Made by a program: the position numbers and the translations under genes | The notes under the pieces: generated by a model | The model's input: only the letters and a program-made list of their open reading frames with translations | Databases searched by the model: none | What the model was told of the DNA's origin: nothing | NCBI RefSeq assembly: GCF_000497045.1 | Contig: NW_015961963.1 | Coordinates: forward strand, 1 to 64,000 | Direction of reading: 5' to 3' | DNA length: 64,000 nucleotides | DNA from: Kalmanozyma brasiliensis GHG001 | Taxonomy: Eukaryota > Basidiomycota > Ustilaginomycetes > Ustilaginales | Shown here: positions 52,703-63,655 of the stretch, piece after piece | Layout of the letters: each line of letters starts with the position of its first letter | Position numbering within the stretch: the stretch's first letter is position 1

Positions 52703-55700
52703 GATGAGAAGTCGGCTGATATCGATCGCGAAGAATACGATGTCAAGCCAAAGCCGATGGACGGATGGAAAGAACAGGTGGGAGGAGGATTGAGGTCGAA
52801 ACGGAGATGAGGCAGTTGCCAGAGCGATGCCGTTGGGTCTTTATAGTCTCACCACCCTCACAGGGAGAGATATGGCTCAGCTCATGAGGGTACGAGGGTT
52901 CAGGGGCGAAATAAAGCGCTTCCATACGGCGACGTCTGCAGAGGCCGCGGTGTGCAGCTCATCAAAGCACCGAGACACCGAGCACAGTCGAATGCAAGTC
53001 AAGAAAGCGTTGTGCTGAGCTAGAGGCAGCCAAGGCGAGCAGATCAAACGGTCGAGGGTTGAGGGGATTTTGCTGACGGCCGCCACGTTGGTGAGTGGCG
53101 AGGTTTGACGACCCGAGAGCCAAAATAAAACAATGACAGTATGTGACGAGACGCAAATTGGCATGACGCGGTGTAGAAAGCGCGCACTGGTTCTGCAGCT
53201 AGCAGGCAAGGCAAGCGCGAGGGTGCGAGGGCAATCGATTGGGCAGCGTGGGGGCATACAAAGCGTTGCTGTGTGAAAAGATCTACGAATAAGGTCTCAG
53301 GAACGTCTCGCTGGACGGCGGTATAGGCGCTTTTGTCACCGAAGCCAGGCGGGGAGCAGAGGAGCAAATGAGCAATCAACGAGGGCGGCGGGTGAGGCGC
53401 AGCTGTCAGGGTTAAACGTGTGTCTAGACGAGCTGGCCCGACGCGGGTGAAAGGGGATGAAAGCATCGCCACAGTCAACCGGCGACACCGGCGGAGCATG
53501 CGCGAAAGGCCAGCAGGAAAGAATGGAGGGCGCAGGTGCCTGCGGAACGCAAGAATGACAGGGGGCCAAGGGTTGGGTGCAGGGCGAGGGGGACACTGCG
53601 AGAGGGAGGAGGGGGCCCAGGGTGGGACATGCCCACGCTGTGGGTGAGGGCCGAGGGTGAGCTTGTTCTGTGACGAGGCGCCGATGTAGATCAAGCGACG
53701 CCGACTTTGACAGCTGACAGAGACGCTGAAGCAGAGGCGGCGGCATTCACAGCAAGATTCTGCGCGAGGGCAAAGGGATTCGACAAGAATCTCGTCGTTC
53801 GGCGGACAGGCAAGCGACCCAATAATAGACGCCGCGTGCCGAGATTCAAGGCAGGCCATCGCGGTGTGTTGACGCAAGGGAGTGGGACCAGGGTTATGAG
53901 GTTGGTTGGCCGTTGTTCGAACGAGGAACGGTCCACACCCTCGGCCCTCCTACAGAAAATCAAGCAAAGGCCTCGCCGGCTTCGAGGGTTGAGGGTTGGC
54001 CGATCGGTAGATAACACAAAGACCGAATGCGCCAGATCGGCAGATTCGAAGCGCAATATTATTGAATTGTTAGAGCGGAATCGAACGTTGGAACAGATCT
54101 GTGCTTGCCAAGGAACGCGACGAGGTAGCACTCACCGTCTCTGCGGGTCGCTGACGGTTTGGTGACATGTGATGGCGGCAGTGCTGTCTTGCCGCGGAGC
54201 GTGTTCCTCGCTAGCGCTGTACTGCTGCGAGTATTGTGCTACGAGCTCGCTCCGACCTGCATGGGGCCCATCTGAAGCACGTGCCTGCCTACGGTATCAA
54301 AGGCGGTGAGGTTCGAGGGTCACACCCACGCCGAGTTGCTTCGGGAATGAGGCCAATGCGAACCGACCTCAAAGTAAGCCCCTGAGAAGGATCACATGCA
54401 CGGGCCTTACAGTATCTGAGTCGATCCGCGTTGCTGGGCGCGCTGAGCTCCTATCATGGTCTTGGCGCTGCGTTGCTTGGCAGGTTTCAAGCCCAGAACC
54501 TCCTCACCCAGAACGTCGTGCGACAGAAGGCCACGTTTTCGAGCGGCGATCATTGGTGTGGTCTTAGAGACGCGTTCTGGCCTGATCCTTGCTCAAACAC
54601 TTGGACACACGGCCACGCAGCATCGTTCTTCGCGGATCTGTAACTGTAGACGTAGAGGGCGGCGAGGCTGTGCCAATCACAGGCGCGCCACACTCGAGAC
54701 TCTTGCGCAGAATTCGTCTTGGTCTTTGAGGATCCGAGGGATCCTCACTGGTCAAAAGCGCCAAAAGCAAGCCTTGAACCAGTCTGGACTTGCTTGTGAC
54801 TGCATCGTCGACATGTGCGGTCCTTTTGATACAAATTCGCGCGAGAAGCGTTCGGGAGAGGCGAGTTAAGGAGATGTAAATCGCACTGAGAGAGCAATTG
54901 CGATCGGGGAGCGGATGGTCCAGCCTCGGGCGCAGCATGCAGCCACCTGCACCTAAATTTGCAGACCGGCGGCATGATTCGAAGGCCGCATTCCTTGTTT
55001 TGGCAAGCGCTTTTCGTCGCGTTGTGCGGCCCAAAGGACCTTGACGCAAGTCAGGGAGCTTGAGTGAGTGACAAGTATCTCTGCACACGAGAGGATTCAC
55101 ATGAGCTCGAGATGCCTGCTTCGGTCTGACGATGACGGTGCCTTGTGCCGGACGCGTGGTCAGTGGCAGGCGAGCACGCGCACGCGGTCGAGAGCCATCC
55201 GGATCGCACTCGCCATCGTGCTTCGAAGCGAGACGAGGAGCGCCTTCCAGATACGGGCTCTCCTGCCAGTGACGCACGCGCTGCACGACGTCAATGAATC
55301 GTACATCACCCCCAGGACTCCACCTCGCTCCGAGGGCGCGTGGATTTGAAATTCGCGTTTGGGAAGGCGGGCGCGCGTGATTGCCCAGCTGCTCGCAGCC
55401 TTGACTGGTACAGAGGTGGATCAGGGTCTGAAGCGTGCATCAGTATTGACGCTAAACGTTTGAGTGTGACCCTGAGGGATCAGAACGCTCGTCATAGCAT
55501 CTCTCTTGATACGAACCCGCATTGCTCGCTCTTGATCGCAAGTTGCTTGGCTTAGGCTAGCGCGGAGCGTTCCTTTCTGCCATTCGGCACGCGGCGGTAT
55601 CGCCTGTTCCTGTTGAAAGGCGCCCCGCATCATCCATGGATTGGGCGAGTGTGATTGGTCGCGCACATGCATAGTCAGCCCGCCAACTCGCTTGCAAGGC

Positions 55701-57427
55701 TCCAACCGTCGGCTCGCTACGTTGTACCTTCGGCGGGACCAGAAGGTCAGACGGGAGATGGACTGCTCACTGCCACAATTCGGCGCTTTGCTCATCGATG
55801 ATGCGTTCCAAGATGTTTGAGAGTCCTTTCTCATGTCGACTGTGCCCATTCACAGCTCAGCAGAGAGCCGAGCGGGAGGAGCGTGCATCACTCTGAACCG
55901 AGTCGCAGCAGTTTGAGCTCCGTTCGGAGTAAGGTCTGCAGAATTCTGCACCCCAAAGCAACGAATGCTGTGCAGATCCAGGTCGTGCTGTTAGCTGCTG
56001 TGACACAGAAACGTGCTTCGACGGGTGATCCACCCTCGAATGACACACTCGCACTTATCAATCACACAATGCCCGTGTTCTTTCTCGCTTGCGCTGCCAA
56101 GAATCTCAGTAGGTGGAAAGATAGCGAGGATCACATCGGGCCTCGCGCTAAGAGGTGCTCTGTCGGTGTGAGGAAATATTAAAAAAATTCCGAGATTTAA
56201 AGAAATTAAAAACAGACAGGCGGGGTACGGGGTCCAGTCTGCACGCGAACCGCTAGCCAGGCTGGATTTATGCGCACGAGGCTGCTCGTCTCGCTGTCAA
56301 TCTGTCGCTCAAGACGATCTGTTTTTCTTTTTCTCTTTCTTATGCTGTCGGTCGGCGCTGCATGTGCTCAGATGGCAATGACAATGTGCGCCGTTTCATG
56401 CCTAAGCTCCCATGCAGCAGCACCTTGACCTTGGTCCGCTATTGGCGGAGCTTCATAGCCACGTCTTGCCTACGGTCTGTCACAGTGCGATCTCAGAGCA
56501 GCAAATGCAGCGGGTGCGGTTGGTCATCACGTTTTGTCTCGCTTCGAAGCTTTTTGGCTTGGCCTCGGCTCTTGTCCCCGTCGTCTGTGACGTGCTTGTG
56601 TTGCTCGCATTATTATGTTGTTGATGTTGTTGTTGTCCTCGTAGACCATTTCGATAGCTGCAGACGCACTAGACCCACCAAGGTCGCCGCTCGCCTCATC
56701 TAGATTCGGAAATCTTCCGCCGCAGCGAGAGACCATTCTAAGCAACTCAAGCTCGAGATGATGCGTCAAAGGTCACTTAAGCTCTTGCCCACCGTGGGAT
56801 GCACTTGGCGTCGACTCCGCCCAAGTCACACTTTCTCACAGCCACATCCTCCAGCTTTGACGAATCTTGCTTTCGATTATCACATCTCCGACCCAAACCT
56901 TGTCACCCTCATCCAGATCCCTCTCGTCGGAACTGATCCAGGTGCTCTTTGCCTTCTGTCGCTCCTGATTCATGCTGTGCAGAGATTGAGCTTTGCTTCG
57001 TCACCTCCACCGATCCCTTTCGGCCCTTCCGATCCTCGTCGTCCTCATTGGCTATCCTTGCCAACACGCTATCTCTGCTTCTCATCGGCTTCGCTCCGAA
57101 CCGACCCATTCTGTATTCGGCTGCCACTTCCGCTTTCGATCTTCTCTCCCCACTCCAACATCGTCACCTTTTCGTCTGCTCTCTACAGTCACACACCTTA
57201 TCTGGCTGTGTCGTCCTCAGCATTCCATCAGCTCAGCTCAGCCTCGTTGCATCTGAAGCAGTTGCGCCTCCTTCGGTCTCCACCTCCTCCCGCCTTCAAC
57301 CTCATAAAGGCACTACTCCTTCTCGTCATTCGAGGCGCCGCTTTCGCCCTCATCGCTTCTCGGTCTCTCGATCACCTCCTCCTCGACCACACCCTGGCTC
57401 GTCTTCCACCACGACACCTCTAGCATC
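52703..57427. other. Gene-poor 4.7-kb region
   Basis: No domain-bearing gene on either strand. It holds the ATPase promoter, three copies of a GGGTT-containing motif (CGAGGGTTSAGGG at 52893, 53053 and 53983) and, from about 56800, the very pyrimidine-rich leader of the DOMON-b561 gene. A run of A/T lies at 56176-56214. The open frames of up to 240 codons lack composition or motifs typical of proteins. Confidence 0.45.
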
Positions 57428-58918
57428 ATGTCGAGGCTACCTCTTCTCGTCGTGGCATGCATCTTGCTGCTCGTCTCTACGCTTGTCCACGCTCAGACAA
57501 CCGATCAAGCCGGCCTTTTTGCCGACACCTCTTGCAACTCGAACCTATGCCTTCGCGTTGTGTACAGCCCCTCAGAGAGGAGGATGAACATGACCATGAC
57601 CGCAAGCGGTGGCGGTGCTCCCATGGGCTGGTATGCTGTCGGCACTGGACGTCAGATGGACGGCTCCAACATGATGGTAAGTCATCAGCCTCCCTCCCCC
57701 TGTCCCTCCTGGGCAGACCGCGTCTATCTGCAAGCGGTGCTACCAGCTGGCATTCTACCCAGCCTGCTCATACTGACAACATTTCCTGTGTCGATGCTCC
57801 TGCTCTTGCAGATCGGCTGGGTGAACACAGACGGCAACGTGGTCATGTCGCAACGAACCGCGACGGGTCACTCCGACCCCACTACCAGCATCAACGCTTT
57901 GACCGCCACCATGGAGCCAAGACACTCTTTCTCCAACAGCTCCGGCACCGTCTGGGCCTGGTCGTTCCCCATGTCCGGCTCTGAGTCCACACCCTCCTCC
58001 TCGACACCGTTCATCTGGGCTGCCAACAAGAACAACAACCCTGCTTCCGGCACCACTTCGACCATCAGGCGTCACACAGCGTATGGCTCTATCACTCTGG
58101 ACCTCACAAAACCCTACTCGACGGATGGCAGCGGTAGCAATGGCGGTAGCAGCGGCGGCAATGGCACTCCCTTGACGCCGACAACGGGCGCCAGTCAGTC
58201 GAACCGCATCCTGAACAGGAACAACAAGCTCATCATCGCCCACATGGTCTTCATGATCATCGCATGGTTCCTTCTCGTCCCTGCCGCCATCCTTGTCGGT
58301 CGGTACGGAAGAACTTTCTTCAAGTGGCTGCCCGTTCATCGTAATCTCCAGATCGCCGCCTTCTTCAGTGTCCTCATCGCCTTCATTCTGATCATCGTCG
58401 AAGTAGGTTCGGGCGAGCATTTCGACAGCACTCACGCCAAGCTTGGTCTCGCCATTTTCATCGTCATGATCTTGCAGATGGTCTTGGGTATGATCGGTCA
58501 CAAGACGAAGCGCTTCAACGTTTCGAGGATTGTGCACGTAGTCATTGGACTCGGTATCACCGTTGCCGCCGTCTGGAACTCGGCTGAAGGTCTCAGCCTC
58601 TGGGACTGGGGCCCGCCTCGGTGGGCTAGCTGGATCCTGTGGATCTGGTTCGGCGTGCTCGCGATCGCCTACCTCGCCGGTCTGGCGCTGCTGCCGCGCG
58701 ATCTGCGACAGTGGCGAGAGTCCCAAGGAACATCGAACCCAGAAAAGCGAGACTACCTCGACCTGCAGCACAACCCTTCCAACGGCGCGTCCACCGAGCA
58801 GCCTTCGCCGAACGAGCAGCCCGTCATGCACCCTGGCTGGGGCGCTCCGCCACTGCAGTCAGCTACCTCGCAAGCATACCAGAGCTACTCGCAGCCACAC
58901 ACTGGCAATCGCATCTGA
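57428..58918 (+). CDS. DOMON-cytochrome b561 membrane protein
   Basis: Two exons: 57428-57676 and 57812-58918, with a 135-nt intron (GTAAGT donor, TTGCAG acceptor), for 451 residues. A signal peptide (MSRLPLLVVACILLLVSTLVHA) leads into a DOMON/cellobiose-dehydrogenase-type cytochrome domain (about 25-215), with MGWYAVGTGRQM and RRHTAYGSITLDL at the positions of the heme Met and His ligands. A Gly/Ser linker follows. Then come five to six membrane helices of the b561 type (about 230-400) with His in LIIAHMVFMIIAW, WLPVHRNLQIAAF, STHAKLGLAIF and SRIVHVVIGLG. The cytosolic tail is Pro/Ser/Gln-rich. Such proteins carry electrons across the plasma membrane, for example for ferric reduction. The intron length is a multiple of three and the intron has no in-frame stop, so retention would insert 45 residues. 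Confidence 0.88.
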   Translation: MSRLPLLVVACILLLVSTLVHAQTTDQAGLFADTSCNSNLCLRVVYSPSERRMNMTMTASGGGAPMGWYAVGTGRQMDGSNMMVSHQPPSPCPSWADRVYLQAVLPAGILPSLLILTTFPVSMLLLLQIGWVNTDGNVVMSQRTATGHSDPTTSINALTATMEPRHSFSNSSGTVWAWSFPMSGSESTPSSSTPFIWAANKNNNPASGTTSTIRRHTAYGSITLDLTKPYSTDGSGSNGGSSGGNGTPLTPTTGASQSNRILNRNNKLIIAHMVFMIIAWFLLVPAAILVGRYGRTFFKWLPVHRNLQIAAFFSVLIAFILIIVEVGSGEHFDSTHAKLGLAIFIVMILQMVLGMIGHKTKRFNVSRIVHVVIGLGITVAAVWNSAEGLSLWDWGPPRWASWILWIWFGVLAIAYLAGLALLPRDLRQWRESQGTSNPEKRDYLDLQHNPSNGASTEQPSPNEQPVMHPGWGAPPLQSATSQAYQSYSQPHTGNRI

Positions 58919-59162
58919 AGGGCCCGCTGTGCCTTTGGCTCGCTTGTTCTCGCATTCACGCTGCCAATGAACATTTTATGATCCTTCCGTCTGTGCGCAT
59001 AGCAACAACTACCCCTGACCGTGCTTCAGGAAGTGTGAGGAATGCGCATCGTGAGGAGAGCTGGCTGGATCGAACAGCCTCGCCTTGAGGGAGTGGATCG
59101 GGTGTCCCTCACGCAAAGATCAAGATTGAAAGTGTTAAGTCGTCTTCTCCCCCGCTTCTTTG

Positions 59163-59220
59163 TTCGAGAAACAGCTGGAATGGCCGAGAGGAGGGTGGAG
59201 GCGACGCGATTTTTCCAGAA
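59163..59220 (+). promoter_or_regulatory. Two heat-shock elements (TTCnnGAA)
   Basis: TTCGAGAA at 59163-59170 and TTCCAGAA at 59213-59220 are perfect inverted nTTCnnGAAn units, the binding sequence of trimeric heat-shock factor. They lie about 315-370 bp upstream of the hsp104 ATG. Single TTC/GAA half-sites follow (TTC at 59229-59231, GAAGGTCTTCC near 59344). Confidence 0.75.
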
Positions 59221-59322
59221 CCGGATCCTTCTGCGCCGCACGAGCCGACTCAGCCTCAGTCAGATTCGAGCTCTAAATCGTACCGAAGCCATGCTTCTAG
59301 CCGACAGCGTTCCTTCCACTTC

Positions 59323-59329
59323 ATATATA
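59323..59329 (+). promoter_or_regulatory. TATA box of hsp104
   Basis: ATATATA about 205 bp upstream of the ATG and about 100 bp downstream of the heat-shock elements. A TATA box is usual for strongly inducible heat-shock genes. The exact transcription start is unknown. Confidence 0.55.
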
Positions 59330-59533
59330 CTCTCACTCAGCATGAAGGTCTTCCTTCCAGACGCCCATCACTCAACCACATAGCGACACATACTTGACAC
59401 CAGAATCGAACGCATCTTCGCCGTATTCCGCATCCGCATTCCATCGATACCTCATCAGCGCTCCCATCATCGACACGGTCCTGAACCGATACCCACCTGA
59501 TCCCCCAGCTTCCTCCGCTCCTATCCACCCACT

Positions 59534-62284
59534 ATGTCGTTCGAATTCACAGACAGAGCACAGTCTTCCGTCTCGGCCGCGCTTCAGCTCGCCAAGGATC
59601 ACTCGCATCCTCAGGTCAGCCCGGTCCACATCGCCTTGGCGCTATTGACCGATGACACCTCCAACTCGCAGGGTGTCCAGTCCACCAACGAGTCCAGCCA
59701 GTCGCTCTTCAAGAGCATCTGCACCAAGGCAGGCGTCGACATCAAGATCTTCGAAGACAAGCTGCGCACGGCCGTACGCAAGATCCCTTCTCAAACTCCT
59801 CCTCCCGACGACATCAGCCTCTCGAGTCCCGCACTCAAGGTGCTCAAAGAAGCCGAAGCCCAAAAGAGCACACAACGAGACGCGTACATCGCCCAGGATC
59901 ACATCCTCCTCGGGCTCATCCAGGACAACACTATCAAGCAGCTGCTCAAAGAGGCCGGCCTCGCAAACGAGCAACTCATCAAGACCGCCATCACACAAGC
60001 AAGAGGTGGCCGACACATTGACAGCAAGAGTGCCGAAGCAGGCTACGACGCCCTCGCAAAGTACTGCACCGACCTCACACAGCTCGCAGCCGAAGGATCG
60101 CTTGATCCTGTCATTGGCCGAGACCAAGAAATCCGACGAGCGGTGCGTGTCCTCTCCCGCAGGACCAAGAACAATGCCGTCCTCATCGGCAGTCCCGGTG
60201 TGGGAAAGACGGCCATCGTCGAAGGTCTAGCACAGCGAGTCGTCGACCGAGATGTTCCCCCCAATCTCCTCGGCAAGATCCTCAGCCTTGACGTCGGCGG
60301 CCTCATGGCCGGCGCCAAGTACCGCGGCGAATACGAGGAGCGTGTCAAGGCGGTGCTCTCCGATATCGAGAAGATGACCGCCGACGGAACACCCTGCATC
60401 CTCTTCATCGACGAGATGCATCTTCTCATGGCCGGTCAAGGCAACTCGGGAGGCGGCATGGACGCCGCTAACCTGCTGAAGCCCATGCTCGCCCGTGGTA
60501 AGCTCCGCGTCATTGGCTGCACCACCGCCACTGAGTACCGACAGTACATCGAGAAGGACGCCGCGCTTGAGCGTCGTTTCCAGTCGATCCTCGTCAACGA
60601 GCCCACCGTCGAGGACTGCATCGCCATCCTTCGAGGTATTCGCGACAAGTACGAGGTCCACCACGGAGTTCGCATCCTCGATTCCGCTATTGTCTCGGCA
60701 GCCCAGCTTGCCAAGCGCTATCTCACCGACCGACGTCTCCCCGACTCGGCGATCGACCTGGTCGACGAGGCCTGTGCCGATGTCAGAGTTTCGCGGGAGA
60801 CGGTCCCTGAAGAAGTCGACAAGCTCGAAAGGAAGCGTCTCCAGCTCGAGATTGCCGTTCATGCCCTCTCACGAGAGAAGGATCCCCAGTCCAAGCAGTC
60901 TCTCGAAGAGACCAAAAAGCAGATTCAGGCCATCGACGACGAGCTCGCTCCCATCAAGGCCGCCTTCGAAGCGCAAAAGGCCAAGGGCGAAGAGATCAAC
61001 AATGTTCGTCGTAAGATCGAGGAGGTGCGCGCCAAGATTGCCGAGGCCGAGCGCCGCTACGATCTGGCCACCGCCTCTGATCTCAAGTTCTACGCGTTGC
61101 CCGATCTCGAAGCCAAGCTGCAGCAGCTGCAGGCTGCCGAGCGTAAGCGCGAGGAGGAAGGACGGAACTCGGACAATAACTCGGTCACTGCCGACTCTAT
61201 TGCTGCCATCGTGTCGCGTTGGACCGGCATCCCTGTCTCGCGCATGCTGGAGTCCGAGAAGAACAAGCTGCTTCGTCTTGAGCGCACGCTGGCCAAGGAG
61301 GTCATTGGTCAGGACGAGGCGGTCAAGAGCGTCGCCCAGGCCATCCGACTTTCGCGTTCCGGTCTCGCCGACGCCAACCGCCCCATCGCCTCGTTCCTCT
61401 TTGCTGGTTCATCCGGTTCCGGTAAGACGCTGCTCAGCCGCACACTCGCGAAGTGCATGTTCGACTCGGCCGACGCCATGGTCCGCATCGACTGCAGCGA
61501 GTTTTCGGAAAAGCACTCGATTTCGCGCCTCATCGGCGCTCCGCCTGGATACGTCGGCCACGAAGAGGGTGGCGTGCTGACCGAAGCCGTGCGACGCAAG
61601 CCCTTTAGCATCGTCTTGCTGGACGAGATCGAAAAGGCCGCGCGCGAGTTCATTCAGCTCTTCCTCGGCGTGCTCGACGAGGGTCGTCTACAGGACAGCC
61701 AGGGTCGCCAGGTCTCGTTCCGCAACACGATCATCATCATGACCTCCAACTTGGGCTCGGCCTTCATCAACGACTCGGAGAATGAAGAGATGGACGACGC
61801 TACACGTCAGCTGGTGATGAACAGCATCAAGGCTGCTATGCCTACCGAGTTTATCAACCGCATCGACAGCATCGTCGTCTTCAGCAAGCTCTCGCGCCGC
61901 AACGTCAAGTCGATCGTAGATGTGCGCCTTCGCGAGATTGAGCAGCGCATCCAGGCCAATGGAGGCAAGTCGAAGCTGGTGCTCGACGATGCCGCCAAAG
62001 ACTTCCTCGTCTCGATCGGCTTCTCGCCCACGATGGGCGCTCGTCCACTCAACCGTGCGATCCAGCAAGAGCTGCTCTCGCCCCTGTCGATCCTCATTCT
62101 GTCGGGCAGGATCGACATCAAGGAAGACGAACAGATCCGCGTGCAGTTTGACCCGCACCGAAATGGCCTGGTCGTCCTGCCGAACCACGAGGGCAACGCC
62201 AATGGAGTAGAGGACGAGCCGATGTCGGACGAAGAAGACGACGACTATGACCACGCCCGAATCGAAGAGGATCCGCTCGACTAA
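59534..62284 (+). CDS. hsp104: Hsp104 protein disaggregase (ClpB family)
   Basis: An intron-less gene for 916 residues, close to the yeast protein (908). It has an N-terminal Clp-N repeat domain (about 1-160). AAA-1 has Walker A GSPGVGKT (about 219-226) and Walker [10 protein letters not shown]. The coiled-coil middle domain (about 410-530) includes [16 protein letters not shown] and [18 protein letters not shown]-2 has Walker A GSSGSGKT (about 625-632), pore loop [13 protein letters not shown] and Walker [11 protein letters not shown]. The acidic C-terminal tail ends EEDPLD, like the yeast tail that binds TPR co-chaperones. With Hsp70 it pulls polypeptides out of aggregates; in yeast it also drives thermotolerance and prion propagation. 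The promoter has two perfect heat-shock elements and a TATA box. Confidence 0.97.
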   Translation: MSFEFTDRAQSSVSAALQLAKDHSHPQVSPVHIALALLTDDTSNSQGVQSTNESSQSLFKSICTKAGVDIKIFEDKLRTAVRKIPSQTPPPDDISLSSPALKVLKEAEAQKSTQRDAYIAQDHILLGLIQDNTIKQLLKEAGLANEQLIKTAITQARGGRHIDSKSAEAGYDALAKYCTDLTQLAAEGSLDPVIGRDQEIRRAVRVLSRRTKNNAVLIGSPGVGKTAIVEGLAQRVVDRDVPPNLLGKILSLDVGGLMAGAKYRGEYEERVKAVLSDIEKMTADGTPCILFIDEMHLLMAGQGNSGGGMDAANLLKPMLARGKLRVIGCTTATEYRQYIEKDAALERRFQSILVNEPTVEDCIAILRGIRDKYEVHHGVRILDSAIVSAAQLAKRYLTDRRLPDSAIDLVDEACADVRVSRETVPEEVDKLERKRLQLEIAVHALSREKDPQSKQSLEETKKQIQAIDDELAPIKAAFEAQKAKGEEINNVRRKIEEVRAKIAEAERRYDLATASDLKFYALPDLEAKLQQLQAAERKREEEGRNSDNNSVTADSIAAIVSRWTGIPVSRMLESEKNKLLRLERTLAKEVIGQDEAVKSVAQAIRLSRSGLADANRPIASFLFAGSSGSGKTLLSRTLAKCMFDSADAMVRIDCSEFSEKHSISRLIGAPPGYVGHEEGGVLTEAVRRKPFSIVLLDEIEKAAREFIQLFLGVLDEGRLQDSQGRQVSFRNTIIIMTSNLGSAFINDSENEEMDDATRQLVMNSIKAAMPTEFINRIDSIVVFSKLSRRNVKSIVDVRLREIEQRIQANGGKSKLVLDDAAKDFLVSIGFSPTMGARPLNRAIQQELLSPLSILILSGRIDIKEDEQIRVQFDPHRNGLVVLPNHEGNANGVEDEPMSDEEDDDYDHARIEEDPLD

Positions 62285-62611
62285 AGCGATGGCTCCAACA
62301 GCATCCAGCCCTGGCCCTTCCCGGGGCAACACTCCCGAATCGTCTACCACTCGTGCCGATGGCATCTCAGCAATGCCTCAGGCCGACACAGCAATTGATC
62401 CGCGTCGCACTCGCATTTCCCCCACTTGATTCTTCTCATTGTCACCCGCATTCAAGCAAAGTCACTCAATGTCACCGCTTTTCCAATGTCTTGCGATTGA
62501 AACCAAGTCGTGTTTCCATCCTTCCTGAGAGTCGTCATCCATGACGACGCTGTCTGAGCGAATTGTTCCTGTCTGTGTACGAAGCTGACTTCGAGCGAAA
62601 GTGTTGCGCAA
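62285..62611. other. Convergent 3' spacer
   Basis: 327 bp between the convergent hsp104 and MoCF-domain genes. Nothing further is seen. Confidence 0.5.
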
Positions 62612-63655
62612 TCAAATCTTGTGCTGCTGCTGTTGAGGCTGATCCCTGCTCTTACCCAGCTGACCGCTCTCGATGAGCTTTCCATCGACCTCCTTCTCCA
62701 CCTCGGGGATCAGCTCCTGCAGCTTATCCCAGTCGTTACCGATCAAACTGACGTCTACGCCGTTGTTCCACTTGGGGTAGCTGCCCACCTTGATGTCGAG
62801 CGGCTTGCACTTTTCGGTCAAACTGACGAGGAAGGGGGAGATATTGCTTTCGGGGAGTCTGGTGTGGATGAGGACGCGGTAGGGTCTAGGACGGTTGGGG
62901 TCGAGGGGGATGTAGGATTCGAATCCGTCGATGAGCGCTTCGAACAAGCGCGGTACGCCGGGGAGGATGCACAGTTTGCCGGCCATGCGCACGACGGGCA
63001 CCCACAGCTTTTCCGTCGGGAAGATCACTTCTGCGTGTTGTGCGGGAAATAGGGCCATACGTTTGCGAGCTGTGATCATGTCTTCACTGATCCCGTCCGT
63101 GTTGACTTGTCGCGCTTTGAGGTTTTCTGCCATGCGTCGGATCACTTCTTCGTCGTACACGAGCTGCCCATCGGCCGAAAAGGCTTTCGCCATGGACTGA
63201 TAGGTGATATCGTCCGGCGTCGGGCCGATCCCACCGGAGGAAACAACGAAATCGAATTGCGAAGTCAATCGTTTCGCCGCTTCGACAATCACCTCCTCGT
63301 CATCCGGGATCACCTCGATGCGCTTGAGTTCGATGCCCAGGTCGAAACAGAACTTGGCAAAGTAGTTCGAGTTGGAATCCTTGGTCTTGCCATTGAGCAC
63401 TTCGTCGCCGATGATGAGGCAGGCAGCGGTGGAGACGTAGCGATTGGGCGCGCCGAGTGGGTTCGACTTGGAGAAGTCGGGCAGCGGCGTGCGTTCGAAG
63501 GTCGGCATCACAGGCTCGGGCGCTTTGTCGGAGGACGACATGGTGAACGGTCGGACGAGGTTGACGGCGGGTACAAGAGGGCGAAGTGGAGCGGTGCGGA
63601 GAGGCGAGAGTCGACTGGTGATGGCGACAATGCGTGCTGCGGGTCGAATCAACAT
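62612..63655 (-). CDS. Molybdopterin-binding (MoCF/CinA-like) domain protein, probably mitochondrial
   Basis: An intron-less gene for 347 residues. The N-terminus is Arg/Ala/Leu-rich and acid-free (MLIRPAARIVAITSRLSPLRTAPLR...FTM), like a mitochondrial presequence. The MoCF-biosynth domain (about 75-240) starts AACLIIGDEVLNGKTKDSNSNYFAKFCFDLGIELKRIEVIPDDEE. It carries the ligand motif FVVSSGGIGPTPDDITYQSMAKAF, then LPGVPRLFEALIDGF. This resembles CinA and the N-terminal domain of eukaryotic FAD synthases, but no PAPS-reductase-like FAD synthase domain follows, so it is not a complete FAD synthase. Standalone members may act as hydrolases of nucleotide cofactors; that role is unproven here. 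The C-terminus is Gln-rich. Confidence 0.85.
   Translation of the reverse strand: MLIRPAARIVAITSRLSPLRTAPLRPLVPAVNLVRPFTMSSSDKAPEPVMPTFERTPLPDFSKSNPLGAPNRYVSTAACLIIGDEVLNGKTKDSNSNYFAKFCFDLGIELKRIEVIPDDEEVIVEAAKRLTSQFDFVVSSGGIGPTPDDITYQSMAKAFSADGQLVYDEEVIRRMAENLKARQVNTDGISEDMITARKRMALFPAQHAEVIFPTEKLWVPVVRMAGKLCILPGVPRLFEALIDGFESYIPLDPNRPRPYRVLIHTRLPESNISPFLVSLTEKCKPLDIKVGSYPKWNNGVDVSLIGNDWDKLQELIPEVEKEVDGKLIESGQLGKSRDQPQQQQHKI

Larger units (their letters stand above)
58919..59533. promoter_or_regulatory. hsp104 promoter region
   Basis: 615 bp between the DOMON-b561 stop and the hsp104 ATG. It contains two perfect heat-shock elements and a TATA box, listed separately. Confidence 0.7.

Noticed and set aside
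49805..52810. 1001-codon plus-strand open frame
   Set aside because: Antisense shadow of the P-type ATPase; Asp/Glu/Val-rich composition and no recognisable domain.
54305..54325. GGTTCGAGGGTC resembling a tRNA B box
   Set aside because: The spacing of conserved C residues is wrong and no A box or cloverleaf surrounds it. No convincing tRNA was found in the window by eye.
54564..55286. 240-codon minus-strand frame
   Set aside because: No domain, no signal peptide, Arg/Ser/Pro-rich shadow composition.
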